64,000 nt of DNA from Luidia sarsii. Its lineage: Eukaryota > Echinodermata > Asteroidea > Paxillosida > Luidiidae. Position numbers and translations under genes: made by a program. Shown here in pieces: positions 10,347 to 23,381 of the stretch; within the stretch, counting starts at the first letter, position 1; each line of letters starts with the position of its first letter. Below the pieces are notes generated by a model. It searched no databases. It was not told the DNA's origin and worked only from the letters and a program-made list of their open reading frames with translations. The stretch covers positions 20,642,064 to 20,706,063 of the forward strand of contig OX465107.1 of the NCBI GenBank assembly GCA_949987565.1. The letters are read 5' to 3'.

Positions 10347-12357
10347 CATAAACGATGTGTTTGTGCATAATTTTGTTTCGGTAGGTAAACACACCAAGCA
10401 TGTAAGTAACAACGGCTTATCTTTAGGAACACACTTTAAATACACTTTGAACGCACTACAAACGCGACTGGGAAAAGCAGGTCAACAACACAGCAGAATA
10501 GTATAGAATACTACTGGTTTACAATAATTGGCAGTTTTTTCTTCTTCTCTTAAAGAACCAAATATTCTTAACGGTAAAACATACTATTTGGCAGTTCATT
10601 TTTTTATGTATTTTGAAACTTTGAGGAACAAACCTAAAAATGTCACACAAATGAACAAGATTCTTTTTTTAAAACTTGCGGTTTGACTAGTAAGGAAACA
10701 AATGTTCGTATCAGTTAGGCAAACATTTTAGACTACAACACTACATGAACAGTCTAATGCGTGTCAAATATATCTATCGATTCGAAACTACGTCTGTAAC
10801 AATTCCAAAATCTCCAAAGGTAACAAGGCCCATGTGGCGTTCCGAACAAAAGGATATTAGACGAAGGGCGCCCTCAGCAACCGCAATATCCAAGATTGTT
10901 TTTCTCTGAAAGGCGGCCGCAATTAATTTTACTCGTAATGACAACTAATTAAGTCGACGGTTTTGGGTGACAATCTTTCTTTTTTTTGGAACATGATTTC
11001 TTTTCTTAGTACAAAAATAAAAGAAATCTGCAACACGGGGCAAGCAACTCAACGTGGTCTCCTCAAAATTGCATCACTTTTAGTTGCTAAACACAATGCT
11101 CTAATCATCATGATTTGGTTGATCGTTTTCATACAGGGAAACGAATAATTCAATACCACTTCAAACAATGACAAACAAAATCTAAATCAAATGATTCACG
11201 CGTACGCACAATATCAGAGAAAACAAAGGGCGCAATACACTCTTTAAAAAAAACCTAAAAAACTCCAGCATTTTGTGACAAAACCTCCAAAACTATTCGA
11301 AATAGAATATGCACAGGATAGTTCTTGATCCATTGTGAGACTAAACCCAGGGCTTAAACAATACACTTTCCACGCATGTTTCAATACGCTATGCTTTTCC
11401 TGAGAAATTTTCTAAACAATTCTTTGACGAAAAATATGAAATTGTAAAAGAACTCACGGTTGCTCCTCCAGAGTGTTTCTTCCCTTTTTTAAATTTAAAT
11501 GAGAACCCGATACCTTGCATTTGTTTTGTTTTTTCTGTACACTGAATTTTGGAATGCGGAACAACTATTTACACAAAGTACTACTTGCTCTTCAATAAAT
11601 AAGTTTCCCGGAAAAAAATTCCATGTCGCTGTTATACAAATCGTGATTTTTATTCTCTTCAAAAAAGAAAGAAAAAAACTCCCCACCAAAAAAAAAATAT
11701 CACAGAATTTACACAGTAAATATTGAACAATACTGTACAGTGTACACACGTTTAATTCTTTACACTTTGAAAAAGACACATTTACGAAAATGGTTGCAGG
11801 CATATTTCACTGGGATGACACAACCCGGCGATGATGCAGTATCGTATGAGAACGTGACAATAATAGATAACAGGACGTGACTTTTATTACAATCGCTTGC
11901 CAGGGGAAACAGACTGAACTCATTTTCATTTTTTTTCGTTTTGGGGTGGCCGGGGAGAGGAGGGGAGGGGGAGGGGGGGGGGTTCTAGGGACAGACGTTC
12001 TTTTGCCTCGGCTGGGGGGGGGGAGGACCTAGCAATTCGAAGACTAGAAAACTACAGCAGAGTGACAACACACAGCTGTCTCATTGTGCGCTGGCCAGGA
12101 AAAGACCTTCAAAGAACAACAACAAAAACACATCGGCAAACTTACTCGATATCGCCTTATCAATTATTGCACAAGCCGTTATCTCGTCGAAATGACCCGC
12201 TTTGTATACACAATACCCTGTCAATGCGCATGCGTGACATGGTCACGTCACTCTGCGCCATCTTGAATTATAATCATGGCCAGTAGAATTATAATCATGG
12301 CGCATCTCAGACCCGTCTTGTCTCGGCACAGACACACTCAAGGATTCAGCGTTAAGG

Positions 12358-12440
12358 GGCGGGGTAGGGTAGGGTGGATGGGGTGGGGTAGGGTAGGGTG
12401 GATGGGGTGGGGTGGGGTTGGGCTTGCGGGTGGGGTTGGT
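12358..12440 (+). repeat. G-rich minisatellite (GGGGTAGGGTAGGGTGGAT)n
   Basis: Two near-identical copies of GGGGTAGGGTAGGGTGGAT with further GGGGT units. Many G3/G4 runs give quadruplex potential on the plus strand. Confidence 0.8.
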
Positions 12441-14439
12441 TGTGCAAAAGCAAGGTCGAAATGTTTTCCTTTGAAAGGACAGGGCATCAAAACTAAACTC
12501 CTTTTCAACCCAGAGGGTCTGATTTCACAAAGCTGCTTGAAAATGCGCTTTTCACGAAGAGTCTCCATCCGGATAAACGGGACTGTAGTCGTCGTTGGGA
12601 CTCGCTGCGTTTGACGGGACCGTGGTTCGCCCGGCCGGCCATAACACAGAGCCAACGTTCTGTGGCGGTGAACCCAACTCTTGATCAAGCAATGACTTTT
12701 CCTGGCGTGTTCCGGTGTCCAAGCAGCTCCATGGAATTGGGTCACGGAGTCGGTGTTAAGAAGAACTTCGATGACGGCCCGTCTTGGCAAATGCAAATAG
12801 ACCTACACTAACCTCAGGCCCTCGACGAAAGGGGCTCGGGCTCTCAATACGAACACTATAAACTAGAAGGCAAGATTCTCCTCTATCTCACTCACCGAGA
12901 AAAGCATGTTAAATTTCCAGAGATCGGAATACACCCCATTTCATTTTTTTTTTTACAATTAACATCAGGACTACCGACAGATATCTTAAAAAGGCATTTG
13001 GACAGAAAAAACCCATCAGCTAACCTTTGCCAGAATTCGAAAAGTATGGGGGTGATGGCGGAATTGGAGTACCGTTTAAGGAATTGTCTTCTTCTGTTTT
13101 TTTTATCACACACAAGATGTTGGAATTGACGCGTGGTCGATCTTGTTGAACCATACAATAACAAGAACAACAACAAAAACCAAACCCCCCAAAATGTCAC
13201 TGTGTTGTCGTCCCTCTAGGTCTGGATACCAGCTGCAACGTGTACTCAAAACTAAAACAATCAACACATTGTTGCATAGTAGAAGTCTAGAGAGAGAAAG
13301 AGAAAAAAGAAACGAAAAAAAAATGGAAGAAAATAAAACAACGAAATTTAAGAGAATCGGGTCTATTATGTGGCAGCCGGTTTCATAAAATGCAAGAGCT
13401 ATTTTCACGTTAAATAAACTATAACAATGTGTCATTTGAACTATATACCCAACAAGCTTAGCCACCATTTCCGGGGTGTCCCGGTATCGGAACCAAAATC
13501 GTGTATTCGGTGACAAGGTCACAACCACAGCAGTGGATACCATTTATCTCTTCAGCAGGTGACAACGGGATGTTCTGCGGATAGCAGCTGTCTGCTCCCT
13601 CTCCTGCGACCCGCCACCGGGCACCCCCGGCAGGCAGAAATACACACCTTGTGCCCGCCGCCTAGCCAAGGCGGGAAAGCGGTTCTGAATAGGATTGGCA
13701 GTAATGGCAGGCCCGTGGGGGGCTAGAGCCTCCCAGACCGCGTCAGAGGTCATCGGCTATACGACCGGGTGTTACACACGCGTCTAGGGGGAATGGCTCA
13801 AGCCGCTACCTATATAGCCTCTGTATAGACTCGCGTGCAATTTGAAGCCGTAGCCAAAAAATGCGGCTGGGGGTCTATAGCTATGACGTGAAATAGGCCT
13901 ACCTAAAACAAGCTAAAAAATGTCTCTAGCGACTGGCCTAAAACCATTCTGGTATCGGTTCATTTGGCGAATGCAAGCATATGGAGAAAGATTTTGAATT
14001 GATCAATCATCGATTGTAAAGCACGATCTACGTTTACAAATCTTGATCTCCTGGTTATTCATTGTGAAGGTAGCCGGCCGAGATCAGTTTACGGTGACGC
14101 CATGTACATTGTACAACCATAGAGCTCTAATGGTACCACTAGTCTCTGTCTGAGTTTGTGCTGCTCTGAGAACAACTGTGAAGGAGCAGCAAAGAGAAAA
14201 CACGTGTACTCCTATTTTCGAATTTTCAAATCGTACGAGTCTATGCATTCAAGGGCAGTTCACTTACCCGTGGTAAAATTATTAGTTTGCTTTTCCTGAA
14301 AAATAATTGGAACGTTGAGAGGGAAAAAAGTTTCCCTCCACACGATCGGATGATCTCTCTCGCTCTCTCTGAACTGACGCATTCACTCACCAACCTTCCA
14401 CTTAGGTAAAAAAAAACCTCCCTTGATCGAAAAAAAGAA

Positions 14440-14720
14440 GAAAAATGGCAAAGAATACATTGACTGGATCGGGACTTGAGAGCTCTGGTTCTGCGTACCA
14501 ATTGTCTTAACATCTGAACTATCCAGCCCTTCGATGGTGGCGTTCCCAAAAGGTCAACTAGTCTTTGCCGGGATGGAGGGAGGGGGCACCAGTCAGAAGC
14601 ACCCATCCCCACCCGGCAAAGACAAGTTGACTATTTAGGCCAAAGGGCTGGATAGCTCAGACGGAGCGCCGGTCCGCAAAACAAGAGGTCTCGGGTTCAA
14701 ATCCCGGTCTAGTCAAACTA
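14440..14720. repeat. Inverted pair of tRNA-derived SINEs
   Basis: A minus-oriented copy (about 14440-14575, from AAATGGCAAAGAA through ATCCAGCCCTTCGATGG to CTTTGCCGGG) faces a plus-oriented copy (about 14605-14720, from CCCGGCAAAGAC through GGGCTGGATAGCTCAGA to TCAAATCCCGGTC). They are separated by a short spacer. Each copy includes A box, anticodon-like arm and B box. Confidence 0.8.
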
Positions 14721-16671
14721 TTCTGTCGCTTCTAAACAAAAATGTTTCCATTCAGTTTCCCCCTTTGTTTGAAAGAGAAAAGTTGAAAAATAGAAGAAAA
14801 AAATGGACAAAGGAATGAGGACAAAAACAAACCCTGACAACGTGGAAGAGACACAGTAATGGACTAGAAGATTCAACTACGACTTTTTAATGACTTGCCA
14901 GTGACAATACAGATACGCAACGGAGTGTTATTGTACAGACAAAAAAAATACAAAAAACAAATGCCGACACCAGAGTGCTGTTCAAAATGGCGGACTGCCA
15001 CGCGTAGGCCTACTGTGGGTTGTGGACAGGGACGCGTCTGTTCGGCCAAATGGGGGAAAATCTGCGAATGCCAAAATTTGAGGTTGAACTTACCAGATGA
15101 CTACACTTCCGCCAGAGGAGTACATAATTATTTAGCCATTGTCAGATTTTGTTCGTCTAAAGAATCCTTTATTTGAGAGGTAATTTTGGCTATGATATAT
15201 TTTTTAATAAGGACTAGTTACCGGGGGTTGATACAAACTTGGATTACAGCACGAAGGCTAACCAGTTGGAGGGCAATGCAGGGGTGTCATACTATCGTGT
15301 GATGTTCAAAAAGTTGACCATCGAGTATGGACAACGCGAGCATGTACAGAGAATATCTCTTGTAACGTGGACTTAGTTTGCAATGTCTTTCACTTTTGCT
15401 ATACGCGCACACAAAAGGAAACAAATACGGCACGTGGCTTATCGTGAGTGTTAGGACCATTCCTCCCGGATACTCGGACGGGGTGGATGCTGGGCTGAAA
15501 ATTCTCCCATGCAGACTGAAAATCGGAAAAACGAACCGACCTTCGCCACTGAGATCAGCCACTCCGGGTGTCGACATTTACAAAAAATACAAACTACATG
15601 TATACGTTGTTAACATTTACAGACTACGTTGACAGAGCGACAGGTAAAGCGTATAGAGTAACGTAACGACTCGACAGAGGGAAAAAAAAGTGTGTAAAAC
15701 CCGACATACAATACGAATCAATGGACAATCACCACATAGGAAAAAAACGAGACAATTACATAAACACTTCCCCTCATACAAGACAATTGGATTTTCGATT
15801 ATCTCAAAGAAACACTTCACGTCAAATCAAATTAGAGGAATCCATCCTCAAAACTGATCTTTTAAAACTTTGTCAATATTTTTTCGACACTTTTTTTTTA
15901 AAAGCGTGTTTTGCCTTTTCAAACTTCAACGTTGATGAAGGCTGGTATACGACACACGTAGTTTTGTTTTACATTCATCTGGATTTGGTACGAAAAATAG
16001 GGGAACAAACCAACAAACAAGGAAAAAAAACTGCAAAGATGACACACTGACCAACGAACGCCACACGAATTACATGGATCAGAGAACGCAAATGTTCACG
16101 GAGTGAAACGCAGGCAACTACAGATTTTGTTTTTCTTTTTTGTTTCTTCTTCTTGTCGTTTTATATACATCTTTAGTGCACCTCACGATTGCACGGTTGG
16201 TTGTAAAAGGTTATATCAAAGAATAACAGTACGTGAATGCTGGTGGCATAACTCCAAGAACGGCACTGTATACAATACTACGAGAAGTGGCGAAAGGATG
16301 GGGCTAGGGGATCGTGTACTCTAACCGATTAGATCGACACTCAACGCGGCCGATGGAGATCCCTTCCGTTCTGCATAAAGTCTGCGATTAAACTCCCGCC
16401 TAAAAATCCCTCGACGTGGACTATCTCCGTCAGTACTCTTGAGATCAGCGCGTTCACCATTTCGCTCAATGTTGACGTCACTGTTTCGGTTCTTTGTGTG
16501 AGGGGATATTTCCCGCTGAATATTCTAACTTTCAGTTGCTGTTTTTTTTCTCTGTTTAATATTGGTAACAGAAAAACGAACGAAGTAATTTTCGTCAGAA
16601 AGTCACATTGGTCACATCGTTGAGATGCGAACAAAAAAGTATTTAGTCTGGTTCTTTCCATTTTTATTCAA

Positions 16672-16718
16672 CTCTTCTTCTTCTTCTTCTTCTTTTTTTT
16701 TTTTTTTTTGGGGGGGGG
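16672..16718 (+). repeat. (TTC)n followed by poly-T then poly-G
   Basis: About seven TTC units, then a run of some twenty T and nine G. Same T-to-G polarity as several other sites in the window. Confidence 0.85.
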
Positions 16719-19551
16719 GCTCAGGGAATAAAAAAAGAAAATCACGACGTTTTTGTGACACCTATCAGTCTTTCTTTGGCTAAGATTTCAAATTTTCAAA
16801 TCAGTGGAGTCATTTTTGGCGCCGAGGTTTGATGCAGAGACGGAGAAGGGATCTCACATAGGGCGCCAGTGTTCGGATTGATAAAAAAAGGAGAACAATC
16901 TACATCATCATAAATAACATCCGAATTCAAGAACTCATAACACTCATCTACAACTCCCTGCCAGTGAACAATTTAAAACCCTGTTTAACGAAAAAAAATT
17001 GTCCTTATCAAATAACAATTTCAGTAAAAATTTTACACAAATCATTTTTTTTCTTCATTCTTCCCCCGCAGTGAGAGAAAATAAAGATAATAAAAGCAAT
17101 TCTTAAAAAGAAGCAAAACAATTACTGGTATTACTCTTTCCATTTTTGAAGAAGTTACTCCGGAAACGAAGGACAGTCAATCTTAAATCATATAAAACCA
17201 CATTGGAGAAAACGAACAAACAGATCCAACTTCGTCAAGTCTACAATCAGACAAACTCAAAGGTAACGCACTGGTGAAACCAGTTAACCAAAAGTTGCAA
17301 ACAGCGGAGTCGACATCTTTTCCATCGGATTAATGGAAATCAATGGAAATACCAATGTTCTGGATTGCTGCAACCAGAATTGGATGAGTTTGCATACCAA
17401 GTGATTCTTTTAGTATCGTCCCCTTACAAAAACCAAAAAAAAAAACGCCTGCCTCTTCAACACGTTACATCAAGGCTATACCACAACCCAGGGGAAGTAT
17501 ACGCATACACGTATACACGTACATCTACGAATAGACAGCGACTGAACACGGCAGTGCAACACAGAAACCAAAAATATTCCCTCTGAATTGATTCTCCGAT
17601 CAAAATATAACCCCCTTTCCCAAAACAGACAATCTTACCAGGTGGTATCTCAACCCCCCCCCCCTTCACGTCTCCGCTTAGATAAAGGGAAACGTCAATT
17701 TAATCACACGAAAACAACACATTCTCATGAACAACAGGGGGAAAAACAACTAAGAACTATTTGTACATTCATCAACAACAAACAAAACACTTGGTATAAC
17801 TCGTTCTTCGGATAACAATTAATACAGATATCGCACGATAAACAAAGACTTTTTTTCGTAAGACTGAGAAAAACTAACACTAAGTGTGAGAAAAGCAAGA
17901 AGGAAAAAAAACCCCGAAAAACAACAGCAATGGAACAAACAAACTTGTCAGTAAAACAATTTTTAAAAATCGACATGCAGATTGCAAAGTCGAACAAGTA
18001 AGATTTTTTTTTAACAACGGTCAATGAATACACTGTCTTAGTAAGCACTGGTTATTTTTTTTACACTTAATTATAGAACATCTTTTTGGGGAGAAGGAAA
18101 AAAAACCAATAACTGAATCCATTCTATGATTTAGTGGTTACATCTTGTTATATTCTCTATAATAAGCGGCCTGAAGGAGTCGATACATTAAAAAAGAAAA
18201 TCAGATTTCAATTGACTGTAACTTTGGTGCTCTGCTAAATTTCTGTATATTGCCAAGCAGCATAGCACGCCGCCGTCATGCTGCCAGCCAATTGCTCGAT
18301 TCCATTAAAACAGAAGAAAAAACAATCCGTTAACATTCACACACCGTTAAAGGAACTCCACACATTCACCCCTGACCCCGGTGAGCGACTGGAATCTCGT
18401 TTTCGATTGCATTTTCGTTTTTTTAAATTACGGCGACGCCATCTTGTATTTACAGTGCATATCGATGCGGTGCTGAGTGACACGAGTGCTTGACCTTTTC
18501 GAAGCCGAGCCCAGCTCTGCCCTTGTACAACCCGTTAGACAACACCCCCCCCCCCGCTTCTATCCCTGTCCAAATTGTGTCCAGGAAATAATCGACTGGG
18601 TTCTGACACTAGCTGGATGGATTCCTATCCTGACTTTCCTCAGGAGGGCTTTTTCCTGATCATACCACGGACCAAAGCACGCGGAGATAAAGGCAGCCAT
18701 TAGGAAATGTGCAACTCATTCCAAAAGCGTATAATTGTATTCAACGGGTGGCCACTTTAGCAAATCTCTCAACTTGGTGTCGCTTCCCTCGAACCATGGG
18801 GGTTGGGCTTAGGCGTTGTCTCTATTTCTTCCATATCCACTTTTATTTTGCAAGAGCGAGTCCTGAAAACCGGAAGCCTTTAGCTTCGCAATTGGAAAAG
18901 ATACTCCCGCTCTGAGAAAGACTCCAAGCCCCAACTTTACCTCCTCAAAAACCCTCAAGATGTTGGTGTTTAGTTTTAGCAATTGGATAACAGAGACGAA
19001 GCTTGAACTGGAGCCCCAGGCGGCGTTTTTGGGGCGACAAACAAAATCTGGAAAACAGAGCTCCGAAATGGGCGTGGGCTTTTCAAGGACCACAAGCAAG
19101 TATACACAAACAGTTTCAATCCCCTTTTTGGTAGCTTTCAATATCCCGATTGGATTTGTGAAATCGAAGCCGTCGAACGCGTCACATAAGACGACCATGA
19201 AAGTCGCCTTAACCCACAAGAAAAAAACCCAACCTTCCTTCCAAAATACTTTTGGAATAAAAACAAAACCTGTACAAATTGGCGATTTTGTTTTATCACT
19301 CGGAATAACAAAGATTTAAATACGTCAATAATCATTATTGAGCAATAAACCCCTTTAATTCCCGAAGATTTATCATCTCCTCCCTGAAAAGATCAAGCAT
19401 ATAATTCCGACTGACAATTCTTTCAGACGATCTAAACGGATTTCTTGCTTAGGCTCTGTAGATCCATGGCAGAACATGTACACAGGGGCTCCGTAAACCA
19501 TTCCCGGCCCACAGCGAACTTCTATGCACCAAATGCCCATCATGCATATTC

Positions 19552-19674
19552 ATTCGTCTTGCTTAGTCACGCCCCTCATTTGCAAATTGATCCTCATTTA
19601 CATATTCGGCCTCCATTGGACAAAGTCATTTGCATGAGGGTGATAAATATGCATTACCATGACTATGCATGATA
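19552..19674. promoter_or_regulatory. Cluster of octamer/POU-type sites
   Basis: Within 123 bp there are ATGCATATTCAT (19552), ATTTGCAAAT (19578), ATTTGCAT (19628, the exact inverse octamer), AAATATGCAT (19645) and TATGCATGATA (19664), plus an inverted CCAAT (CCATTGG) near 19613. The flanks do not show this density. It is a candidate enhancer or promoter element; factor identity is inferred from motif resemblance only. Confidence 0.4.
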
Positions 19675-21544
19675 CGCAGAGTTCTTCCCAAGGTGTGGTT
19701 CCTGAGCCCATTTCAAATTTCTTCTCAAAAATTAAATTATTCAGAAAAAGAACCGAATTTATGCACTTAATTTATAAGTAGTGTTTTAAATAACTTTGCA
19801 CACTATTTTGCTTACATTGATAATCAATCTCTTGTTAAAAGCGGAAAGGGAAAAGTTCCACAGAATCTAAGACGCTAAGATTTTAGGGGAAATCGTTTCA
19901 AACACAGCATAAACTTGCTTTTCATCAAGCACTACACACAATGTCGACTCATTTTTTTTAAATCTTTCAGTCAGAAAAACAAATGAACGAGACAAGAATT
20001 GCGAAAGGTTTCTAAAGAAATCCGCCAACGGACCGAAATATTCTAATCTGATAAACGTCTTTGTTGCGATTTTTTTTCACAAATACGCCTAAGCTGCAGC
20101 ACCAACACCTGGCACAACCTTTTGTGATCTACCGGAGAAGTATGTACAATGCTGCCGTGCCAACGCATTAGCTTCCCCTAAAAAAACACACCACGAGAAC
20201 CAAAAAACAAACTACACCTAATCAGATTTTTACAACTTCTGAATTCAACCCCACCTTTCTCGTTTACATTTATGTACAAAACAGCTGATCACTTCTCACC
20301 AAGTAAACCCACCCTACAACAATGAAACAAACAACACGTAAACCTGGAACTTGTGAACAAAAACATCCGACGATTGATTTTTTTTGTTAAAGCTTTCAAG
20401 AAGCTCGTTCTAACAATTCTTAGTAAATCCTTCCAAAACTGATTCGGATTTTTTTTTTCAGGCGCAAACTTTTGCCCACCATAAACTGCACGCGAATAGA
20501 GGATTATGAATTCATCGATCTCGAGTAATTATTGGAAAATGCAGACTGTGAATAGACAATAATGTTTAAAATGTTCCGAGAAATGACCCGATTCAGTCCA
20601 TGAAAGCGGACAAAGTCAATGTACAGCCTATAGTGAATGAAATTCAGGAGTTTTGCATCCTAAAGAGTAGATTATAGCCTATGGTGAAAAAAAGTCACCT
20701 GCTACTCGTTAAATTGTTAGGGCAAGGAATCGGGGTCACCAACTATTGCAGGCTACCAGGTAATGGAGACTGTGGAGAATGGAAGAAACCAGATTGGACG
20801 GGATGCAGGTTCTTTCTTTTTTTCAGCGCTCCCTTTGCAATGAAACAAAATCTGCGTGATGAACAAGCTGAAGCTCTTTGTACAAGATCCACTTCACCCT
20901 CGACCAAAAGCTGGTGAAATATTTTTTCCTATTTCGCCAGGATTTCCCTCTCGGTTTCCTCCCCCAATCCGTGGTACGGTATTTCCATAGCTCTGACGAA
21001 ACTCTTGAGTGACAGGTATCGACCCGTCCCCACTCCACGCGAGGACCGACGGCACGAGGTGACAGATTAAAATGCCCTGGAGTGGGTGATTTTTTATTTT
21101 GGTCGGAAAAAAGCCTCAAGTCTGAAGAGGCCGTCTGTCAAGCTGTGGTACAGCAGGGTCAACCATCACGATGCGTCAAATTGTGAAAGTACTAGGTTTT
21201 TTTTCATACCACCGTCCACGTGCCCAGATTACCCGGTATCAGGCAAAATCTATGTCAAGTTGCTCCATTTTGAGTGTAACGCGCAACAACCATATCCGTG
21301 AATAGGATTGGCTGTGTCCTTTTACACTTGTAGTCTGGCTACAGTTGGTCTGGCGACTAAAAATGTATAAGCACAACACACCGAGGCCCCTGGGAGCCAC
21401 ACCAAGATGGCGGCTTCAGTATCGACAGCCTATCGGATACAATTTCGAATCTTGCCAATTCTCATTTTGTTTTTTTAAATTTTTGTTTCTAAGACACTCA
21501 GCGGAGACATGACGTAAACAACATTGACATCGAAAAGCTGGCCA

Positions 21545-21840
21545 TGATTTCATTTTTTCCCCTCCTTTTTTTTTTTGAGGGGGAGGGAGAGGGGGGGTTC
21601 ACTATTAAGACGCAAATGTGGGACGATTTTGGTTTGTTAAGACGGGCACGTGACGTCACACAACAATGCAGATGACACAGTGACTTCCGAGCAGGACACG
21701 GTCAGGACGTGAAAACGATGACAGTTGGGACAGCAACGGACAGAATCAGAAGAAGTGAATCTGATCGTGGGAAGGGAGGGAGGGGAGAGGGGAGGGGGTG
21801 GGTGGTTGGGTGGGTGGGATGGGGGAGAGAGAGAACGAGA
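21545..21840 (+). repeat. Poly-T/G-rich and (GGGA)n low-complexity stretches
   Basis: T11 followed by G-rich sequence at about 21550-21600 and a GGGAGGGAGGGG/GGGTGGG-rich run at about 21770-21835. Open frames here are composition artefacts. Confidence 0.7.
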
Positions 21841-22770
21841 AGAACAGGGAAGAGACGCAATTTTTAGAAGGGAAAAAAAACCAACGACAACAACTTGTTT
21901 TGGAACATGTAAATAATACGCACAATGCAGACAACATGAGACAATAATGAATAAAACAATTGACGTTTTCCAAAATTCCACATGTAAAAAAAAAAGGAAA
22001 GTTAAGTGGCGAACATATTCTCATGAATATTCATGAGAGTAGATGAAGCAACCCTGGGCTTAATATTGTTATACCAAGAAATTTGACCTCGGGAAATTCG
22101 GCAAAAAGAAAAAAAATCTTTTGGAGAACGTTCCCACTGGATCTCCTGGATTCGTTTGAATCATCCTGACAAAGACGGCACGATTCCTGAGAGGAGTGGT
22201 CCCGAAATCCTCACAGCTAAGACTTACCTTCTGAGGCTCTCTCATCTTTCCCAACAAATATGAAAAACAGAAGAAGTTGCCTGCATTGTGATGGATTCAG
22301 GAAAAGGGTACTGCAAGGATCTGGATGAGTTGACTCTCCAATACTATTTTTTTCTTTCAGTAAGTTTCCTCATATTTCAATCCCCCCTTTCTTTCCAAAT
22401 GTCTCAATTTAATGATTCTTTTGGTGACAAAAAAAAACCCCGGACAGCTCACCTTGTTTGTCCCCTTGAATTTCCAGAATAGTTTTGAATGAGAAATTGG
22501 TTCACATTTCCTAAATGGATTCTTCCGCACTTCAATCCCCCCATTCTTTCCAATAACCCTGCCTGAACTGATTTCTTCTTCGTTGAGGGGCTTAGCGCGA
22601 ACGTGGACAGCTCCTTGGCAGAAGTGCCTTGACCTCTGACCCTTCCCTGACCCCTGACCTCTTTCCTGGATCCGCCACTGCTCGCAGGCCCGAGGGCAAC
22701 CGACAGCCAAGTTCTACCAAACAGCCCGGCGAGAGGCATCGTGACCGGCCTTGTGGATTGTCGGTGCGGT

Positions 22771-22776
22771 TTTATT
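22771..22776 (-). terminator. CELF: Candidate proximal poly(A) signal for the CELF transcript
   Basis: AATAAA on the minus strand about 480 nt after the stop codon. No obvious GU-rich downstream element follows. A variant ATTAAA lies near 22405-22412. Confidence 0.25.
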
Positions 22777-23259
22777 TGTGTGCTCATTCTGGGCACGTGC
22801 TGGTTTGCTCTGGGGGCGTTCACGCAGGGCTCTGAGCATGTGCAGCAGAACCTTCGCGCGCTGAGGGCGCAAGTGTCTGCTGCCACCAGTGTCTCAAAAG
22901 TCATTCGGTTCGGCGGGTGAGGTCACTGTCACAATCCCCACCCCCTTCCACTGACAAAATAACCTTACAAATCCTTCTACTTTGTTCTGTCATTGGACAG
23001 AGATGGTGTTTCTAGTTCAGCTTTGCCAAAATCTTGCTACAGTCAAAACCTTTGCTATTTTATGCGCTGCTTGAAGGTGGTGCTGTGTATTTTAGAGGGA
23101 CCGACAAGTTCTTCACAAGAATCTGGCATTTTGTGGGAGACTTGGCCATCGGCTGTGATCATCTGCAAACCAAAATATACTGAATGTGCTGGGAGAATCT
23201 GGGCTCTCAGTTTTCACTTACCTATTATATTGCAATTTGTGTGGCAGCCAATATGCTAA

Positions 23260-23381
23260 TTAGTATGGCTTGTCCTTTGACCTCTTGAGCTGGACTTTAA
23301 GGCGCTTGGTGCCAATCTGGAAGCCGTTCATGGCTTGGATGGAGGCCTGGGCCGAGACCGGGTTGTCGTAGCTGACAAAGC
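23260..23381 (-). CDS. CELF: CELF exon I, terminal coding exon (second half of RRM3 and stop)
   Basis: The segment is 122 nt from the acceptor TGTGCAG to the TAA stop (23260-23262). The first two bases complete the Gly codon split from exon H, giving RNP1 KCF-GFVSY across the junction. It encodes [18 protein letters not shown], then [18 protein letters not shown] and the C-terminus DKPY. Vertebrate CELF1/2 end in SKNDSKPY, so two or three residues are missing between KRSK and KPY here. The 3' UTR continues toward lower coordinates in the same exon. Confidence 0.97.

Larger units (their letters stand above)
9900..23259 (-). other. CELF: Long microsatellite-poor, U-rich (CELF sense) region; candidate 3' UTR or regulatory domain
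   Basis: This lies directly 3' of the CELF stop. It holds no recognisable coding exon on either strand and far fewer microsatellites and MITEs than the rest of the window. Long A-rich and AAACAAAC-type runs on the plus strand make the CELF-sense strand U- and UUUG-rich, as in long neuronal 3' UTRs. Exceptions are a SINE pair near 14440-14715, G-rich patches near 11945-12020 and 12358-12432, and (TTC)n-T-G at 16672-16718. Somewhat GC-richer patches lie near 12600-12830, 13560-13790 and 22560-22910. The true transcript end is unknown. Confidence 0.35.

Noticed and set aside
12338..12796. 152-codon minus-strand frame in a GC-rich patch
   Set aside because: Last third is a G-rich minisatellite, remainder shows no family resemblance and no splice sites; a CpG-rich regulatory patch is as likely.
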